From Bacillota bacterium (GTDB taxonomy: Bacteria > Bacillota > Clostridia > Lachnospirales > Lachnospiraceae), in the NCBI GenBank assembly GCA_023392535.1, contig JAEVYY010000009.1, positions 186,001-250,000 on the forward strand: a DNA stretch of 64,000 nucleotides. Direction: 5' to 3'. The number at the start of each line of letters is the position of its first letter. The first letter of the stretch is position 1. Position numbers and translations under genes: made by a program. Shown here one piece after another: positions 1-8,945 of the stretch. The notes below the pieces were generated by a model that did not search any database, was not told the origin of the DNA, and was given only the letters and a program-made list of their open reading frames with translations.

Positions 1-432
1 TTAAGTAAGCTGTTAAATAAAGAAGCTTTTGATAAATCCGGACTTATCTATGGAGTTGGGCACGCCATTTATTCTAAATCCGATCCGCGTGCAAAATTAT
101 TTAAATCTTATGTGGAACGTTTGTCTGAAGAAAAAGGACTGATTAAAGAATATAATCTATACGCATTAGTAGATCGTCTGGCACCACAGGTCATTTCTAG
201 ACAAAGACCTATTTATAAGGGTGTTAGTGTCAATGTTGACTTCTATTCCGGCTTTGTATACAAAATGCTAGATTTGCCGGTTGAATTATATACACCAATA
301 TTTGCGATTGCCAGGATTTCAGGCTGGTCTGCACATAGAATGGAAGAACTCGCAAATAATGGAAAAATTATTCGTCCCGCCTATAAGCCTATCTGTCCGG
401 AACAGGAATATCTCAATATGAAAGATCGATAG
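1..432 (+). CDS. gltA: Citrate synthase, C-terminal part (5' end outside window)
   Basis: The frame is open from base 1, so this is the last 143 residues of a longer protein. Citrate synthase condenses acetyl-CoA with oxaloacetate in the cytoplasm. The fragment holds the family's GVGHA motif with the catalytic His (fragment residue 21) and the NVDFYSG motif with the catalytic Asp (residue 80). These are followed by the typical tail: FAIARISGW, an HRMEEL segment and IIRPAY. The only ATG/GTG starts in view are internal, so a start at 112 would cut the active site off. A strong hairpin terminator follows the stop codon. The family assignment is firm; which paralogue (Si or Re type, or 2-methylcitrate synthase) cannot be told from this fragment. 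Confidence 0.93.
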   Translation, partial: LSKLLNKEAFDKSGLIYGVGHAIYSKSDPRAKLFKSYVERLSEEKGLIKEYNLYALVDRLAPQVISRQRPIYKGVSVNVDFYSGFVYKMLDLPVELYTPIFAIARISGWSAHRMEELANNGKIIRPAYKPICPEQEYLNMKDR

Positions 433-463
433 ATGAGGCATCTCTTACAGAATCGTAAGAGAG

Positions 464-508
464 TAAAAAAACTGACTTGCTGAAGTTGCTGCAAGCCAGT
501 TTTTTTTC
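464..508. terminator. Bidirectional rho-independent terminator
   Basis: A 10-bp stem (actgacttgc pairing with gcaagccagt, one G-T wobble) with a 10-nt loop is flanked by an A run on the left and eight Ts on the right. It can end transcription of the citrate synthase gene on the plus strand and of the ABC transporter operon on the minus strand. Confidence 0.85.
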
Positions 509-518
509 ATCCTTTTTA

Positions 519-1544
519 TCAATCGTTTATTTTTTTCTTCATTCCTGCTATCACTGACTGTAAAACAATAAAGAAGCACAGCAAGGCTGATAGCGTAATA
601 CGTACCCACCAACTTGATAACGTACCTTGGGTTGTGATCAAACTGGAAATCGTTCCTTTAATCAGAACTCCAAATAATGTCCCAACGACAGTCCCTACAC
701 CACCACTTAACAAGGTACCACCAATAACAGCCGCGGAGATGGCATCCATTTCCATACCTTTTGCTTGTTCTACGAATCCTGCACAACTATTTAGACAGAA
801 TAGAAAACCACCTAGTCCAGCCAGAAACCCATCCAGTACATACGCTTGCATTTTCGTCTTTTTTACATTCAGTCCCATCATTAATGCACTTTGTTGATTT
901 CCGCCTATCGCATACAATTTTCTTCCAAATTTCGAATATTTTAACATGATGGCTATCATTATCACCACGAGCAATGCAATAATAACAGTAGGATAAAGGT
1001 ACGCCGCCTGGTAAACTCCTTTTTTATTGGTATAGCCAAACGGCATATAAATCTTATAATTGGCCCATTTTAAGAATAATTTATTTTTTATGGAAATCAT
1101 ATCCGTACTTACAACCGCTGTCATACCTCGGCCAAAGAACATTCCCGCAAGAGTGATGATGAACGGCTGGATTTCTAAATACGAAATTAAATATCCCTGA
1201 ACGATACCAAATAAAATACCAATTCCTAATGAAATAATTAGTGCTGTATAAGCACTCATTCCTTTATTCTCCATGGTAAATGCGGACAACATACACACCA
1301 GCGCTGTTACCGATCCTACCGAAATATCAATACCACCAGCAATCATGACTAAAGTCAATCCACATCCGATTACCAAAAGCCCAGCGTTGGAAATAAAAAG
1401 ATTTAAGAACATCTGGGGCTTGGCAAATCCTTTCCCCGAAAATACAATCATACCTGCAATATACATAACAGCAAATAATCCAATGGTTATCATTAATAAG
1501 AAGGCACTGCTGCTTATTCTGACTTTTTTATTTGACTTTCCCAT
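519..1544 (-). CDS. yjfF: Sugar ABC transporter permease, YjfF-like
   Basis: This is an inner-membrane permease of the ribose/galactofuranose (BPD_transp_2) class, about 341 residues with roughly nine to ten hydrophobic segments. The N-terminal region carries the conserved stretch around CGLTLVMIAGGIDISVGS, and a later region has GLNVKKTK and the AISAAVIGGTLLSGG motif typical of the class. It is the last gene of the set binding protein-ATPase-permease-permease, the same order as E. coli ytfQ-ytfR-ytfT-yjfF. The start is placed at the ATG at 1544, because aaggtgg lies at a normal distance and the longer frame begins with GTG inside the upstream gene; this start lies just past the preceding stop. 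The YjfF relationship is inferred from gene order and class motifs; a different furanose or pentose substrate is possible. Confidence 0.88.
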   Translation of the reverse strand: MGKSNKKVRISSSAFLLMITIGLFAVMYIAGMIVFSGKGFAKPQMFLNLFISNAGLLVIGCGLTLVMIAGGIDISVGSVTALVCMLSAFTMENKGMSAYTALIISLGIGILFGIVQGYLISYLEIQPFIITLAGMFFGRGMTAVVSTDMISIKNKLFLKWANYKIYMPFGYTNKKGVYQAAYLYPTVIIALLVVIMIAIMLKYSKFGRKLYAIGGNQQSALMMGLNVKKTKMQAYVLDGFLAGLGGFLFCLNSCAGFVEQAKGMEMDAISAAVIGGTLLSGGVGTVVGTLFGVLIKGTISSLITTQGTLSSWWVRITLSALLCFFIVLQSVIAGMKKKIND

Positions 1545-1545
1545 A

Positions 1546-2619
1546 TTAACAACCACCTTCCATCATTTTATTTTCCGGAACTTTTTTTGCTCTTAATCCC
1601 TTTAAAAACTTATTAAATACAGGACTCTGAAGAACAACAATAATTACCACGACAATTGCTTTATATACAGGAAGTTGATCTGCTGATACATTCATAGCAT
1701 AAAGAGTCGTCGTCAATGCCTGAATCGTGTATGCGCCAACAATGGAACCCATCATACTAAATTTTCCACCACCCAGTGCATTTCCACCTAGTGCGACTGC
1801 AAGGATTGCATCCATTTCTAGATTAAGTCCGATATTATTCGCATCGGCAGAATAAATTCTGCTGGAAGCTACGATTCCAGCGATACCAGCCAAAAAACCA
1901 CATATCACATAAGTTAAAAATTTGATCATGGTCGAATTTAAACCAACCAGTCTGGAAGCAGAACCATTTACCCCTACACTTTCAATATAAAGACCCAGTG
2001 CTGTTTTCTTTAATACAAAAGATACGATAATAACCGTACCAACTGCAAAAAATACGGGAGTAGGAATTGGACATTTTCCTATGTAGCCTCCCATTATTTT
2101 ATAGGCATCTACACGTACATAGGTAATCTGACCTTGCGTAATAAGCTGCGCGATACCGCGACCAGCCGTATATAGTATTAAAGTTGCTACCATTGGTTGA
2201 ATATTAAATTTTGATACTAGGATACCATTAAAGGCTCCACAAATCATCGATGCCGCCAACGCACAAAGAACTGCTAATAAAAGCGGGTTTTGGAATTCAT
2301 TTGTGGTTACTTCACCGCCTGACAAAATCTGACAGCACACTGCCCCTGCAACCGCCATCACTGCGCCAACACTAATATCCTGCCCTCCAGAAGCAGCCGT
2401 CACAAGTGTCATTCCAATCGCCAGTATGACTAGCTCTGATGCCCGATTAATAATATCTATTATGTAACCATAAAAAACACCGTTGTTTAACGAAATCTTA
2501 AAAAAGTTAGGTGTTTCAATTACATTAATCAAAAGTACGATCATAAGGCATAATATTGGCATGAACATATGATGCATCTTGATTTTTTTCCAAATTATTT
2601 TCCATGATTGATTAGTCAT
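1546..2619 (-). CDS. ytfT: Sugar ABC transporter permease, YtfT-like
   Basis: This is the first of two permeases in the operon, about 357 residues and multi-spanning. It has the class motif IGMTLVTAASGGQDISVGA in the N-terminal half and LEMDAILAVALGGNALGGG in the C-terminal half, both typical of ribose-type permeases. The ATG at 2619 is chosen over the longer TTG start because ggaggtga precedes it. With this start the gene overlaps the end of the ATPase gene by 8 bases, which suggests translational coupling. With its partner it should form the membrane heterodimer of the importer. Confidence in the function class is high; the substrate is inferred only from the similarity of the binding protein to YtfQ. 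Confidence 0.88.
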   Translation of the reverse strand: MTNQSWKIIWKKIKMHHMFMPILCLMIVLLINVIETPNFFKISLNNGVFYGYIIDIINRASELVILAIGMTLVTAASGGQDISVGAVMAVAGAVCCQILSGGEVTTNEFQNPLLLAVLCALAASMICGAFNGILVSKFNIQPMVATLILYTAGRGIAQLITQGQITYVRVDAYKIMGGYIGKCPIPTPVFFAVGTVIIVSFVLKKTALGLYIESVGVNGSASRLVGLNSTMIKFLTYVICGFLAGIAGIVASSRIYSADANNIGLNLEMDAILAVALGGNALGGGKFSMMGSIVGAYTIQALTTTLYAMNVSADQLPVYKAIVVVIIVVLQSPVFNKFLKGLRAKKVPENKMMEGGC

Positions 2620-4135
2620 CTGTCTTCTCACCTCCAGCAATCGTACTCATAATTGTAGCTTGTGTGATATCTTCACCACTCAATTCCCCTACCATTTTAC
2701 CATCTCTAAGAACAGCCATTCTGGAACACGTACGCAACATTTCCTCTATCTCAGACGAAATAAAGGTCACTGCTTTCCCTTCGTCTGCCAGATTTAATAC
2801 TAATTTTTGAATCTCTGTTTTTGTACCAATATCAATACCACGCGTTGGTTCATCCAATATCAGATAATCTGGATTTGTCAGTAACCATCTTCCTATAATT
2901 ACTTTTTGTTGGTTCCCTCCTGAAAGACTTTTGATTGGTGTTTCTCTGCTTGCCGTTTTTATTTGAAGCAGATCTATATATTTATCCGCTGCTTCTTCCA
3001 TTTCCTTACGGCTCATCAGCTTAAACATACCGCGTTTTGCTTGGAGGGCAATTATGATATTTTCTCTGACGGATAGATCCGGAATGATTCCATCTCTTTT
3101 GCGGTCTTCCGGCAGATATGCCATTCCCAATTTCATTGCATCCAAAGGTGCATTGATTTTCACTTCTTTGCCATTCACTTTCAGCTGTCCACTGTCCGCC
3201 TTATCTGCTCCATAAATAGCACGAACCAATTCAGACCGGCCAGATCCAAGCAGTCCTGTAAGGCCTACCACTTCCCCCTTATTAATTGTTAAATGAAATG
3301 GTTTGATCGTTCCTGCATGCCCAAGTCCTACCGCCTCAATCACTGGATCTTTCTCTTTTTCGATCGTCTTATGTTCTCCTTTGATGTCAGCCAGATCATC
3401 AAAATCTTTACCCATCATCTTAGCTACCAGCATAATTCTTGGAAGGCTCTGCGTATCATATTCACCAACATACTCACCATTTCGTAATACCGTGATTCTG
3501 TCACATACTTCATATACCTGTTCCAAAAAGTGTGTAACAAATATGATACCTACTCCCTCACTCTTTAAATGTCTCATTAAAACAAATAATTTTGATACTT
3601 CTTCGTCATCTAATGAAGATGTTGGTTCGTCTAAAATCAAAACTTTGCATTTCATATCTACCGCACGTGCTATAGCGATCATTTGCTGGATTGCAAGAGA
3701 ACACTCATCTAACATTCTCGTCGGCTCTACTTCAATATCCAATTTTTTCAAGAGTACTTGGGATTCCCTATTCATTGTGTTCCAATCAATAAAACCAAAT
3801 TTCCGTGGCTCTCTGCCAATAAAGAGGTTTTCTGCGACAGTGAGATTCGGGCACAAGTTAACTTCCTGATATACGGTACTGATCCCACTTTCCTGCGCCT
3901 CCTGGGGAGAATGGTTCACGATTGGTTTCTCAAAGCCATCCATTAAAATCTCGCCGCTTTCTAATTCATATACTCCTGTAAGTACTTTAATCAGGGTTGA
4001 TTTTCCTGCTCCGTTTTCTCCCATCAATGCATGAATTTCACCTTTTTTTAAATGAAAATCTACATTTGATAATGCCTTTACTCCAGGAAATGTTTTGCTA
4101 ATGCCAGTCATTGACAATACGTTACTCTGATCCAT
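2612..4135 (-). CDS. ytfR: Sugar ABC transporter ATP-binding protein, YtfR-like
   Basis: A tandem-domain ATPase of about 507 residues, the usual length for RbsA/MglA/YtfR proteins. Domain 1 has Walker A GENGAGKS (residues 39-46), a class-typical LAIQQMIAIARA signature region and Walker B LILDEPTSSLD. Domain 2 has the degenerate Walker A GLLGSGRSE seen in this family, a canonical LSGGNQQK signature and LILDEPTRGID. It energises import with the two permeases. The ATG at 4135 is preferred over the GTG at 4147, because aggtga sits at proper spacing only for the ATG. A 206-base gap with a long hairpin separates it from the binding-protein gene. Confidence 0.93.
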   Translation of the reverse strand: MDQSNVLSMTGISKTFPGVKALSNVDFHLKKGEIHALMGENGAGKSTLIKVLTGVYELESGEILMDGFEKPIVNHSPQEAQESGISTVYQEVNLCPNLTVAENLFIGREPRKFGFIDWNTMNRESQVLLKKLDIEVEPTRMLDECSLAIQQMIAIARAVDMKCKVLILDEPTSSLDDEEVSKLFVLMRHLKSEGVGIIFVTHFLEQVYEVCDRITVLRNGEYVGEYDTQSLPRIMLVAKMMGKDFDDLADIKGEHKTIEKEKDPVIEAVGLGHAGTIKPFHLTINKGEVVGLTGLLGSGRSELVRAIYGADKADSGQLKVNGKEVKINAPLDAMKLGMAYLPEDRKRDGIIPDLSVRENIIIALQAKRGMFKLMSRKEMEEAADKYIDLLQIKTASRETPIKSLSGGNQQKVIIGRWLLTNPDYLILDEPTRGIDIGTKTEIQKLVLNLADEGKAVTFISSEIEEMLRTCSRMAVLRDGKMVGELSGEDITQATIMSTIAGGEKTDD

Positions 4136-4271
4136 TCTTACATTCACCTGCTTTCTTTATTTTACTATATTTATATTAAATCATTTGAAAATTACTTCTG
4201 ATTTTATTTTCTTTTTTATTATTATTTAGGGGTTGATTTCATTTTTGATAACACGATAGAAAAGCAAAAGT

Positions 4272-4317
4272 ATGGCGTAATACAGAGCATCCATTTGAAT
4301 TTTCTATATCACGCCAT
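4272..4317 (-). promoter_or_regulatory. Long intergenic stem-loop between binding-protein and ATPase genes
   Basis: Bases 4272-4285 and 4304-4317 can form a 14-bp stem (atggcgt pairing with acgccat and beyond, two G-U wobbles) around an 18-base loop. No U run follows on the minus strand, so it is probably not a simple terminator. A position just 3' of a periplasmic-binding-protein-type gene suits an RNA-stabilising or processing hairpin that keeps the binding protein in excess over the rest of the transporter. This role is inferred. Confidence 0.7.
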
Positions 4318-4353
4318 GTAAATCTTTGAATCATCTAAAAATTAACATTGATC

Positions 4354-5484
4354 TTAGTATGCACGTGCATCAATAACAGCTTGTGTAACTGCTGTTACCG
4401 GATAATCTGTTCCATCAACGGTAACTGATTTTACGGAATCATCTGCTGCAAAGATTTCTTCATCCACATATTTCATCTTATCAACGGATTCCCCTTTTTC
4501 AAGCGCCTGAATGATTTCAGAAACACGTGGTCCATGTAATGGATTACATTCTGTATTAATTGTAATCGAACTATCTAACATAGCTGTAAGACCTGCATTT
4601 GTTGCATCAAATGACATAACCAAGATATCTCCATCTGGACCAACTGTTTTTCCTGCATTTTTGATAGCATCGATTGCTCCAAATGCTTCATTATCATTTT
4701 CACAGTAAACAACATCAATATCATCACCATATTGTTTCAATAAAGATTCCATAACTTCCTGACCTTTAGCCTGTGTAAATTCACCTGTCTCTTTTGCAAG
4801 TAATTTCCAGTTGCTATTAGCTGCCACTGCTTCTTCCAAGCCTGCGGTACGTCCAATCTGTGCAGATGCACCGATGGTTCCCTGTATATCAATAATATTG
4901 ATTTGGTCACTGCCACGTCCAGCAGCTTCTAAGTATGCTTTTAAGGTTGCACAAGCTTTTACACCTTCTGCTTTAAAATCAGAGCCAACCCATGCTGTAT
5001 ATAGACTGTCATCCGATACATCAACCATACGGTCAACAATAATTACTGGAATTCCTGCATCTTTAGCTTCTTGAAGTACCGTATCCCAGCCTGTTTCTGT
5101 AACAGGTGCCAAAACGATATAATCGACTTCTTGCTGAATGAAGTTTCGGATCGCTGTAATTTGATTTTCTTGTTTTTGTTGTGCATCATCAAAAGTAAGT
5201 TCATATCCATTTTTTTCACTGAATGTATCTTTCATGGATCCTGAGTTCGCAGTACGCCAGTCAGACTCTGCACCAACTTGTGAAAATCCTACCGTAATCG
5301 TATCGCCGCTTTCTGTTGTTACCTCTTCTGTAGTTCCTGCCGCCTCTTCTGTTGCAGCAGTCTCTGTAGCAGCAGCCTCTGTTCCGGCAGATTCTGTAGC
5401 TGTAGTTGCCTTACTACCGCATCCAACTAACATAGAAGACACCATAGCGACACATAACAATGTTCCCAATAACTTTCTCTTCAT
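4354..5484 (-). CDS. ytfQ: Sugar-binding lipoprotein of ABC importer, YtfQ-like
   Basis: A periplasmic-binding-protein-like lipoprotein of 376 residues. The signal peptide ends in LVGC with the lipidated Cys at residue 22, followed by a low-complexity Ala/Thr/Glu linker to about residue 58. The mature part strongly resembles the E. coli galactofuranose-binding protein YtfQ. It has TVGFSQVGAESDWR, DAQQKQENQITAIRNF, APVTETGW, a VDRMVDV segment and a QGTIGAS segment in the same order. It would capture a furanose-form hexose outside the membrane for the downstream permeases. It is preceded by a two-component pair and has its own promoter candidate at 5567-5595. A ribose- or arabinose-type ligand remains possible. 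Confidence 0.9.
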   Translation of the reverse strand: MKRKLLGTLLCVAMVSSMLVGCGSKATTATESAGTEAAATETAATEEAAGTTEEVTTESGDTITVGFSQVGAESDWRTANSGSMKDTFSEKNGYELTFDDAQQKQENQITAIRNFIQQEVDYIVLAPVTETGWDTVLQEAKDAGIPVIIVDRMVDVSDDSLYTAWVGSDFKAEGVKACATLKAYLEAAGRGSDQINIIDIQGTIGASAQIGRTAGLEEAVAANSNWKLLAKETGEFTQAKGQEVMESLLKQYGDDIDVVYCENDNEAFGAIDAIKNAGKTVGPDGDILVMSFDATNAGLTAMLDSSITINTECNPLHGPRVSEIIQALEKGESVDKMKYVDEEIFAADDSVKSVTVDGTDYPVTAVTQAVIDARAY

Positions 5485-5566
5485 AAGAAAAAAACCTCCT
5501 TAAAATAATATGATTAATGTTATGTACGAAGCAGTAACTTGACATCACTGACTTGAACATACCACT

Positions 5567-5595
5567 ATTATAATAAAGAGGTTGGTATAAAGATA
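5567..5595 (-). promoter_or_regulatory. Candidate promoter of the sugar ABC operon
   Basis: A perfect TATAAT -10 box (plus-strand 5567-5572) has only a weak -35 (TATCTT, 17-bp spacer). A strong -10 with a poor -35 is what an activator-dependent promoter looks like. A 5-bp inverted repeat (GGTAT/ATACC, 5584-5597) overlaps the -35, and an 11-bp tandem repeat lies about 45 bases upstream. Confidence 0.5.
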
Positions 5596-5637
5596 CCGAT
5601 ATTTTTTGTACTATGTGGTGATTTTTTATTAATATTT

Positions 5638-5659
5638 GAACAATTTATGAACAATTTAT
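5638..5659. repeat. Tandem 11-bp direct repeat, possible regulator site
   Basis: Two identical copies of gaacaatttat lie head to tail, so equivalent bases are one helical turn apart. A diverged third copy (gaattgtttat, three mismatches) starts at 5670 inside the 3' end of the kinase gene. AraC-type proteins often bind direct repeats upstream of a weak -35. The AraC-type response regulator encoded just upstream is the natural candidate. Binding is inferred. Confidence 0.5.
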
Positions 5660-5665
5660 GATTTT

Positions 5666-7162
5666 TTACGAATTGTTTATGTTTTTTTCATCCATTTGCG
5701 GAATGATAGGTATGGTCACAATTACTGCTGTACCGATACCATATGTACTTTCAATATGCATGCCATATTTCATGCCAAAATTCAGCTCTATTCTCTGCTG
5801 TACATTTGCCATACCAAATCCATGTTGAGAATCATCCGGTTCTTCTCCCCTTATAATTCTATTTAATCTTGCCAAAGTACCTTCATCCATACCAATTCCA
5901 TTATCTTTGACTGTAATCTCTATCCGGTCTTTTTTCATGACTCCCGTGACATTTATTCTGCCAAGTCCCCTCTTATTCTTTAGTCCATGGTATAATGCAT
6001 TTTCAATAATTGGCTGCAGTGTTAATTTTAGAATTAAGTAAGACCGAATATTTTCTGATATGTCAATTTCGTAAGTTAAGATATCACGATATCGAAATTG
6101 TTGAATCTCAAGATAGCTCTTTATATGAGACTCCTCTTCTTCAATTGTAATAAAGTCTTTGCCCTTGCTTAATGTTGTCCTAAAAAAATCAGACAAAGAT
6201 GAGACCATATCTGTAATTTGTTCTTTTTGGTTATCTTCGGCAAGCCAGATAATCGTGTCTAATGTATTATAAAGAAAATGCGGATTAATTTGTGCCTGTA
6301 GTAGTTTTAGTTCCGTTGCTCTAAGATTCTTCTGTTCTATTTTAATGTCATCAACCAGACTTGATATTTCATCCACCATACTATTAAAACTTTCCGCCAA
6401 TAGATCCAACTCATCCCCGGAATCGACCGAGACACGCACTTTAAAATCTCCTTTGGCCACACGCGCTGTGGATCTGCAAAGTTCTGCAATAGGGGTTGTG
6501 ATCTCTCTTCCCAAAATTTTGGATAATGCCCAGCTACAAATCAATATAATTAAAAAAACAAGTGATGTAATCTGTAACGTAAAGCTGGCATCTTGTGATA
6601 TATTTTGACGCATGATTTCTAGACTGGAAGCTTCATAATAGATGTATTCCTGTATTTTTTCTTGTATCAACTCGGTCAAAATACGTATATTCATATCCAA
6701 CATCACCATGTTTTCATCATAATGACCTGTCTCTTCCACATTTGCTATAATATCATCTACTCTGTCCTCCAAGGTCCCAAGCGTTTTAATAACGGCTTTA
6801 ATTCTTTTCTTATTACTAACAGTTGTCGTAATATTATAAAGAGAATTAAATTTAATCTTAACCTCTTTAATCTGTTCATAGGGATTTTCATCCTTTAACT
6901 TTTCTTCCGAATTAGACCAATTTTCATTACCGATAACTATCCTATACATCGTATCATCCAGTTTATCTTTAAAAGACAAATTGTATTCATTGGCTGTTGT
7001 AATGTTTCTTACGATCTGGTCATATTTTTTATAATACCCTGACATAGAGAATAAGGAATAGATCAGTAATACTGCTAAAGGTATGATACTTACCCAGGTG
7101 AACAGACTCATCTTTTTTTGCAAGGACATTTTTTTTAATTTCCAAAGCAATTGCTTTTTCAT
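5666..7162 (-). CDS. Sensor histidine kinase, YesM-like (HAMP, His_kinase, HATPase_c)
   Basis: A membrane sensor kinase of 498 residues. One membrane segment lies at about 20-40, an extracytoplasmic region runs to about 195, and a second membrane segment is at about 196-216. A HAMP domain follows to about 270. Next comes the His_kinase motif QINPHFLYNTLD with the phospho-acceptor His at about residue 295, then an ATPase domain with an N-box (IENALYHG) and GIGM. This is the YesM/LytS-type layout usually paired with AraC-type YesN regulators. It starts directly after the regulator gene, so the two are co-transcribed. It probably senses the sugar, or a sugar-loaded binding protein, and controls the downstream ABC importer. 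The ligand is unknown. Confidence 0.9.
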   Translation of the reverse strand: MKKQLLWKLKKMSLQKKMSLFTWVSIIPLAVLLIYSLFSMSGYYKKYDQIVRNITTANEYNLSFKDKLDDTMYRIVIGNENWSNSEEKLKDENPYEQIKEVKIKFNSLYNITTTVSNKKRIKAVIKTLGTLEDRVDDIIANVEETGHYDENMVMLDMNIRILTELIQEKIQEYIYYEASSLEIMRQNISQDASFTLQITSLVFLIILICSWALSKILGREITTPIAELCRSTARVAKGDFKVRVSVDSGDELDLLAESFNSMVDEISSLVDDIKIEQKNLRATELKLLQAQINPHFLYNTLDTIIWLAEDNQKEQITDMVSSLSDFFRTTLSKGKDFITIEEEESHIKSYLEIQQFRYRDILTYEIDISENIRSYLILKLTLQPIIENALYHGLKNKRGLGRINVTGVMKKDRIEITVKDNGIGMDEGTLARLNRIIRGEEPDDSQHGFGMANVQQRIELNFGMKYGMHIESTYGIGTAVIVTIPIIPQMDEKNINNS

Positions 7163-7163
7163 A

Positions 7164-8786
7164 CTATTTGCCTCTCATACGAAATTCTTTTGGTGAACAA
7201 TCTTGCGTTTTCTTAAATATATAACTAAAATAGTGAGGTTCTTTATAGCCAACCTCAAATCCAATCTCGGACGTCTTCATATTTGTGCACATTAATAATT
7301 CTTTTGCCTTTTCCATTCGTACATTTGTTAAGTATTCAATAAACGTTTTCCCCATTTCCTGGCTAAAAATAGTACTAAAATAGCTAGGGCTCATATTAAC
7401 ACTAGCTGCCACTAAATTCAAAGAGATATCATCTGACGAATAATTCTCTTTTATGTACTTCATTGCTCCATCAATTAAACTTCCATATTTTTTCATCGCA
7501 ATACTATCTCTTAATTCCAGCGCTCTTTCCAGTATTTGTTCCAGATAACATTTTGTACTTTCCACCGTTATAAGTTCGCCGGCGACCCCTCCAATCTCGC
7601 CACAATTTTCTATTATTTCTTTTGAAGGTATACCAAGCTCTTCTATAAAAGCTACCGTTCCAAAATACATATCCATAGTAACATACTGGCGGAATAGTAG
7701 AGAATTGATATTATCCACTCCCAGACCTGAAAAATAATCCATAATAAAGTGCCTTACTTCTTGTGTTGAACCACTTTTTAAAAAATTTTCCAGTATTTTT
7801 CGGTCAATTTTTCCAATATCTAAGGTACTTAAATCAATATTGTCATCCAGAAGTAAATTCATTTGTCCCAGATTCTCGTAATATATTATCTGATCTGGTT
7901 TCCCCATATATCGATAGGAAAATGCTCTGTTGGCCTGATCAAATGACTTTGGCAACTCACGCAATCTTTGAACGGTCTTTCCAACACCGCCAAAATATTC
8001 CAGATTATCATATTTCTTAATTTCACATATCATAGGTTTCAAGATTTTTAATTGAAAGATATCTGGATTGACTGCCATTTCATCCAACACTAAAAACCCC
8101 CATCCTTCCGCTGCTCTGTCAAACATATAAATATAATCATAGCCAGAAACCAACTCATCGATCTTATCTGTAATTGTAACAATCTCATTGGAATAAGAAG
8201 TAGATGTATCATTTTTTATCATAACTTTAAAGAGAATGACATTAAATGCCTGCGCTACTAAATCAATATCAAGTACTTTTGCCTTTTCAAGCATTTCTAC
8301 CATTGCTATTTCCCGAAATACTAAATCATTGAAGAATTTTTGTTTTTCTATCTGTTTATTCTCAATCATTTCTTTTTTGAACTGTTTTACATATTCTTCT
8401 TGTTCCTTTTCTTTCTCTATTTTTTCAGCTACCTCTTTTACTGCCTGTAAGAGTTTGGCGGGAGATATCGGCTTTAATAAATACTCTGTAATTCCTATAT
8501 TAATTGCCTGTTTTGCATACTCAAATTCATTATATCCACTTAATACAATGATCTTCACCATAGGTAATTCTTTTTTGACCAGACGGCTCAATTCCAGACC
8601 ATCCATAAATGGCATTTTAATATCCGTAATAATAATATCTGGCTTTAAGTTCTGAATCATTGGCAATGCAAGTTCTCCATCACTTGCTTCTCCAATAAAT
8701 TGAAAGCCTTCGTTTTCCCATTTTATATTATTTTTAATTCCCTCACGCACAACGATTTCATCTTCCACCAAAAATACTTTTAGCAT
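7164..8786 (-). CDS. Response regulator with AraC-type DNA-binding domain, YesN-like
   Basis: About 540 residues. The N-terminal receiver domain starts MLKVFLVEDE and has the phospho-acceptor Asp in ITDIKMP (residue 55) and the conserved Lys in YLLKP. A long middle region of unknown fold follows, including a charged coiled-coil-like stretch rich in Lys and Glu. The last 100 residues or so are an AraC/XylS double helix-turn-helix ending in GYKEPHYFSYIFKK. The ATG at 8786 is preferred because aaggagaggg precedes it; the longer frame starts at a GTG ahead of that site. It forms a pair with the next gene's kinase and is the likely activator of the sugar ABC operon. The target is inferred from position. 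Confidence 0.9.
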   Translation of the reverse strand: MLKVFLVEDEIVVREGIKNNIKWENEGFQFIGEASDGELALPMIQNLKPDIIITDIKMPFMDGLELSRLVKKELPMVKIIVLSGYNEFEYAKQAINIGITEYLLKPISPAKLLQAVKEVAEKIEKEKEQEEYVKQFKKEMIENKQIEKQKFFNDLVFREIAMVEMLEKAKVLDIDLVAQAFNVILFKVMIKNDTSTSYSNEIVTITDKIDELVSGYDYIYMFDRAAEGWGFLVLDEMAVNPDIFQLKILKPMICEIKKYDNLEYFGGVGKTVQRLRELPKSFDQANRAFSYRYMGKPDQIIYYENLGQMNLLLDDNIDLSTLDIGKIDRKILENFLKSGSTQEVRHFIMDYFSGLGVDNINSLLFRQYVTMDMYFGTVAFIEELGIPSKEIIENCGEIGGVAGELITVESTKCYLEQILERALELRDSIAMKKYGSLIDGAMKYIKENYSSDDISLNLVAASVNMSPSYFSTIFSQEMGKTFIEYLTNVRMEKAKELLMCTNMKTSEIGFEVGYKEPHYFSYIFKKTQDCSPKEFRMRGK

Positions 8787-8881
8787 GGTTCCCTCTCCTT
8801 TATTCACCTTAGTATGTTGTACATTGTAATATCTTTAACTGGAAAATTCAACCAGCAGAAATCGTAAAAGATATGAATGAT

Positions 8882-8921
8882 AAAAGGAGCATATCACAAA
8901 TTTCATTTGTGTATGCCCCTT
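8882..8921 (-). terminator. Terminator after the PTS operon
   Basis: On the minus strand a near-perfect stem of about 15-16 bp (ggggcatacacaaat with atttgtgatatgctcc, one bulge or mismatch) has a three-base loop and is followed by a short T run. It lies just after the stop of the last PTS-operon gene and ahead of the response-regulator gene, separating the two transcripts. Confidence 0.8.
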
Positions 8922-8945
8922 GTTCTATCGGGTATCTATTTATCG

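Noticed and set aside
634..897. Plus-strand open frames inside the ABC permease and kinase genes
   Set aside because: They lie opposite clear minus-strand genes, have no ribosome binding site and show no domain; they are shadows.
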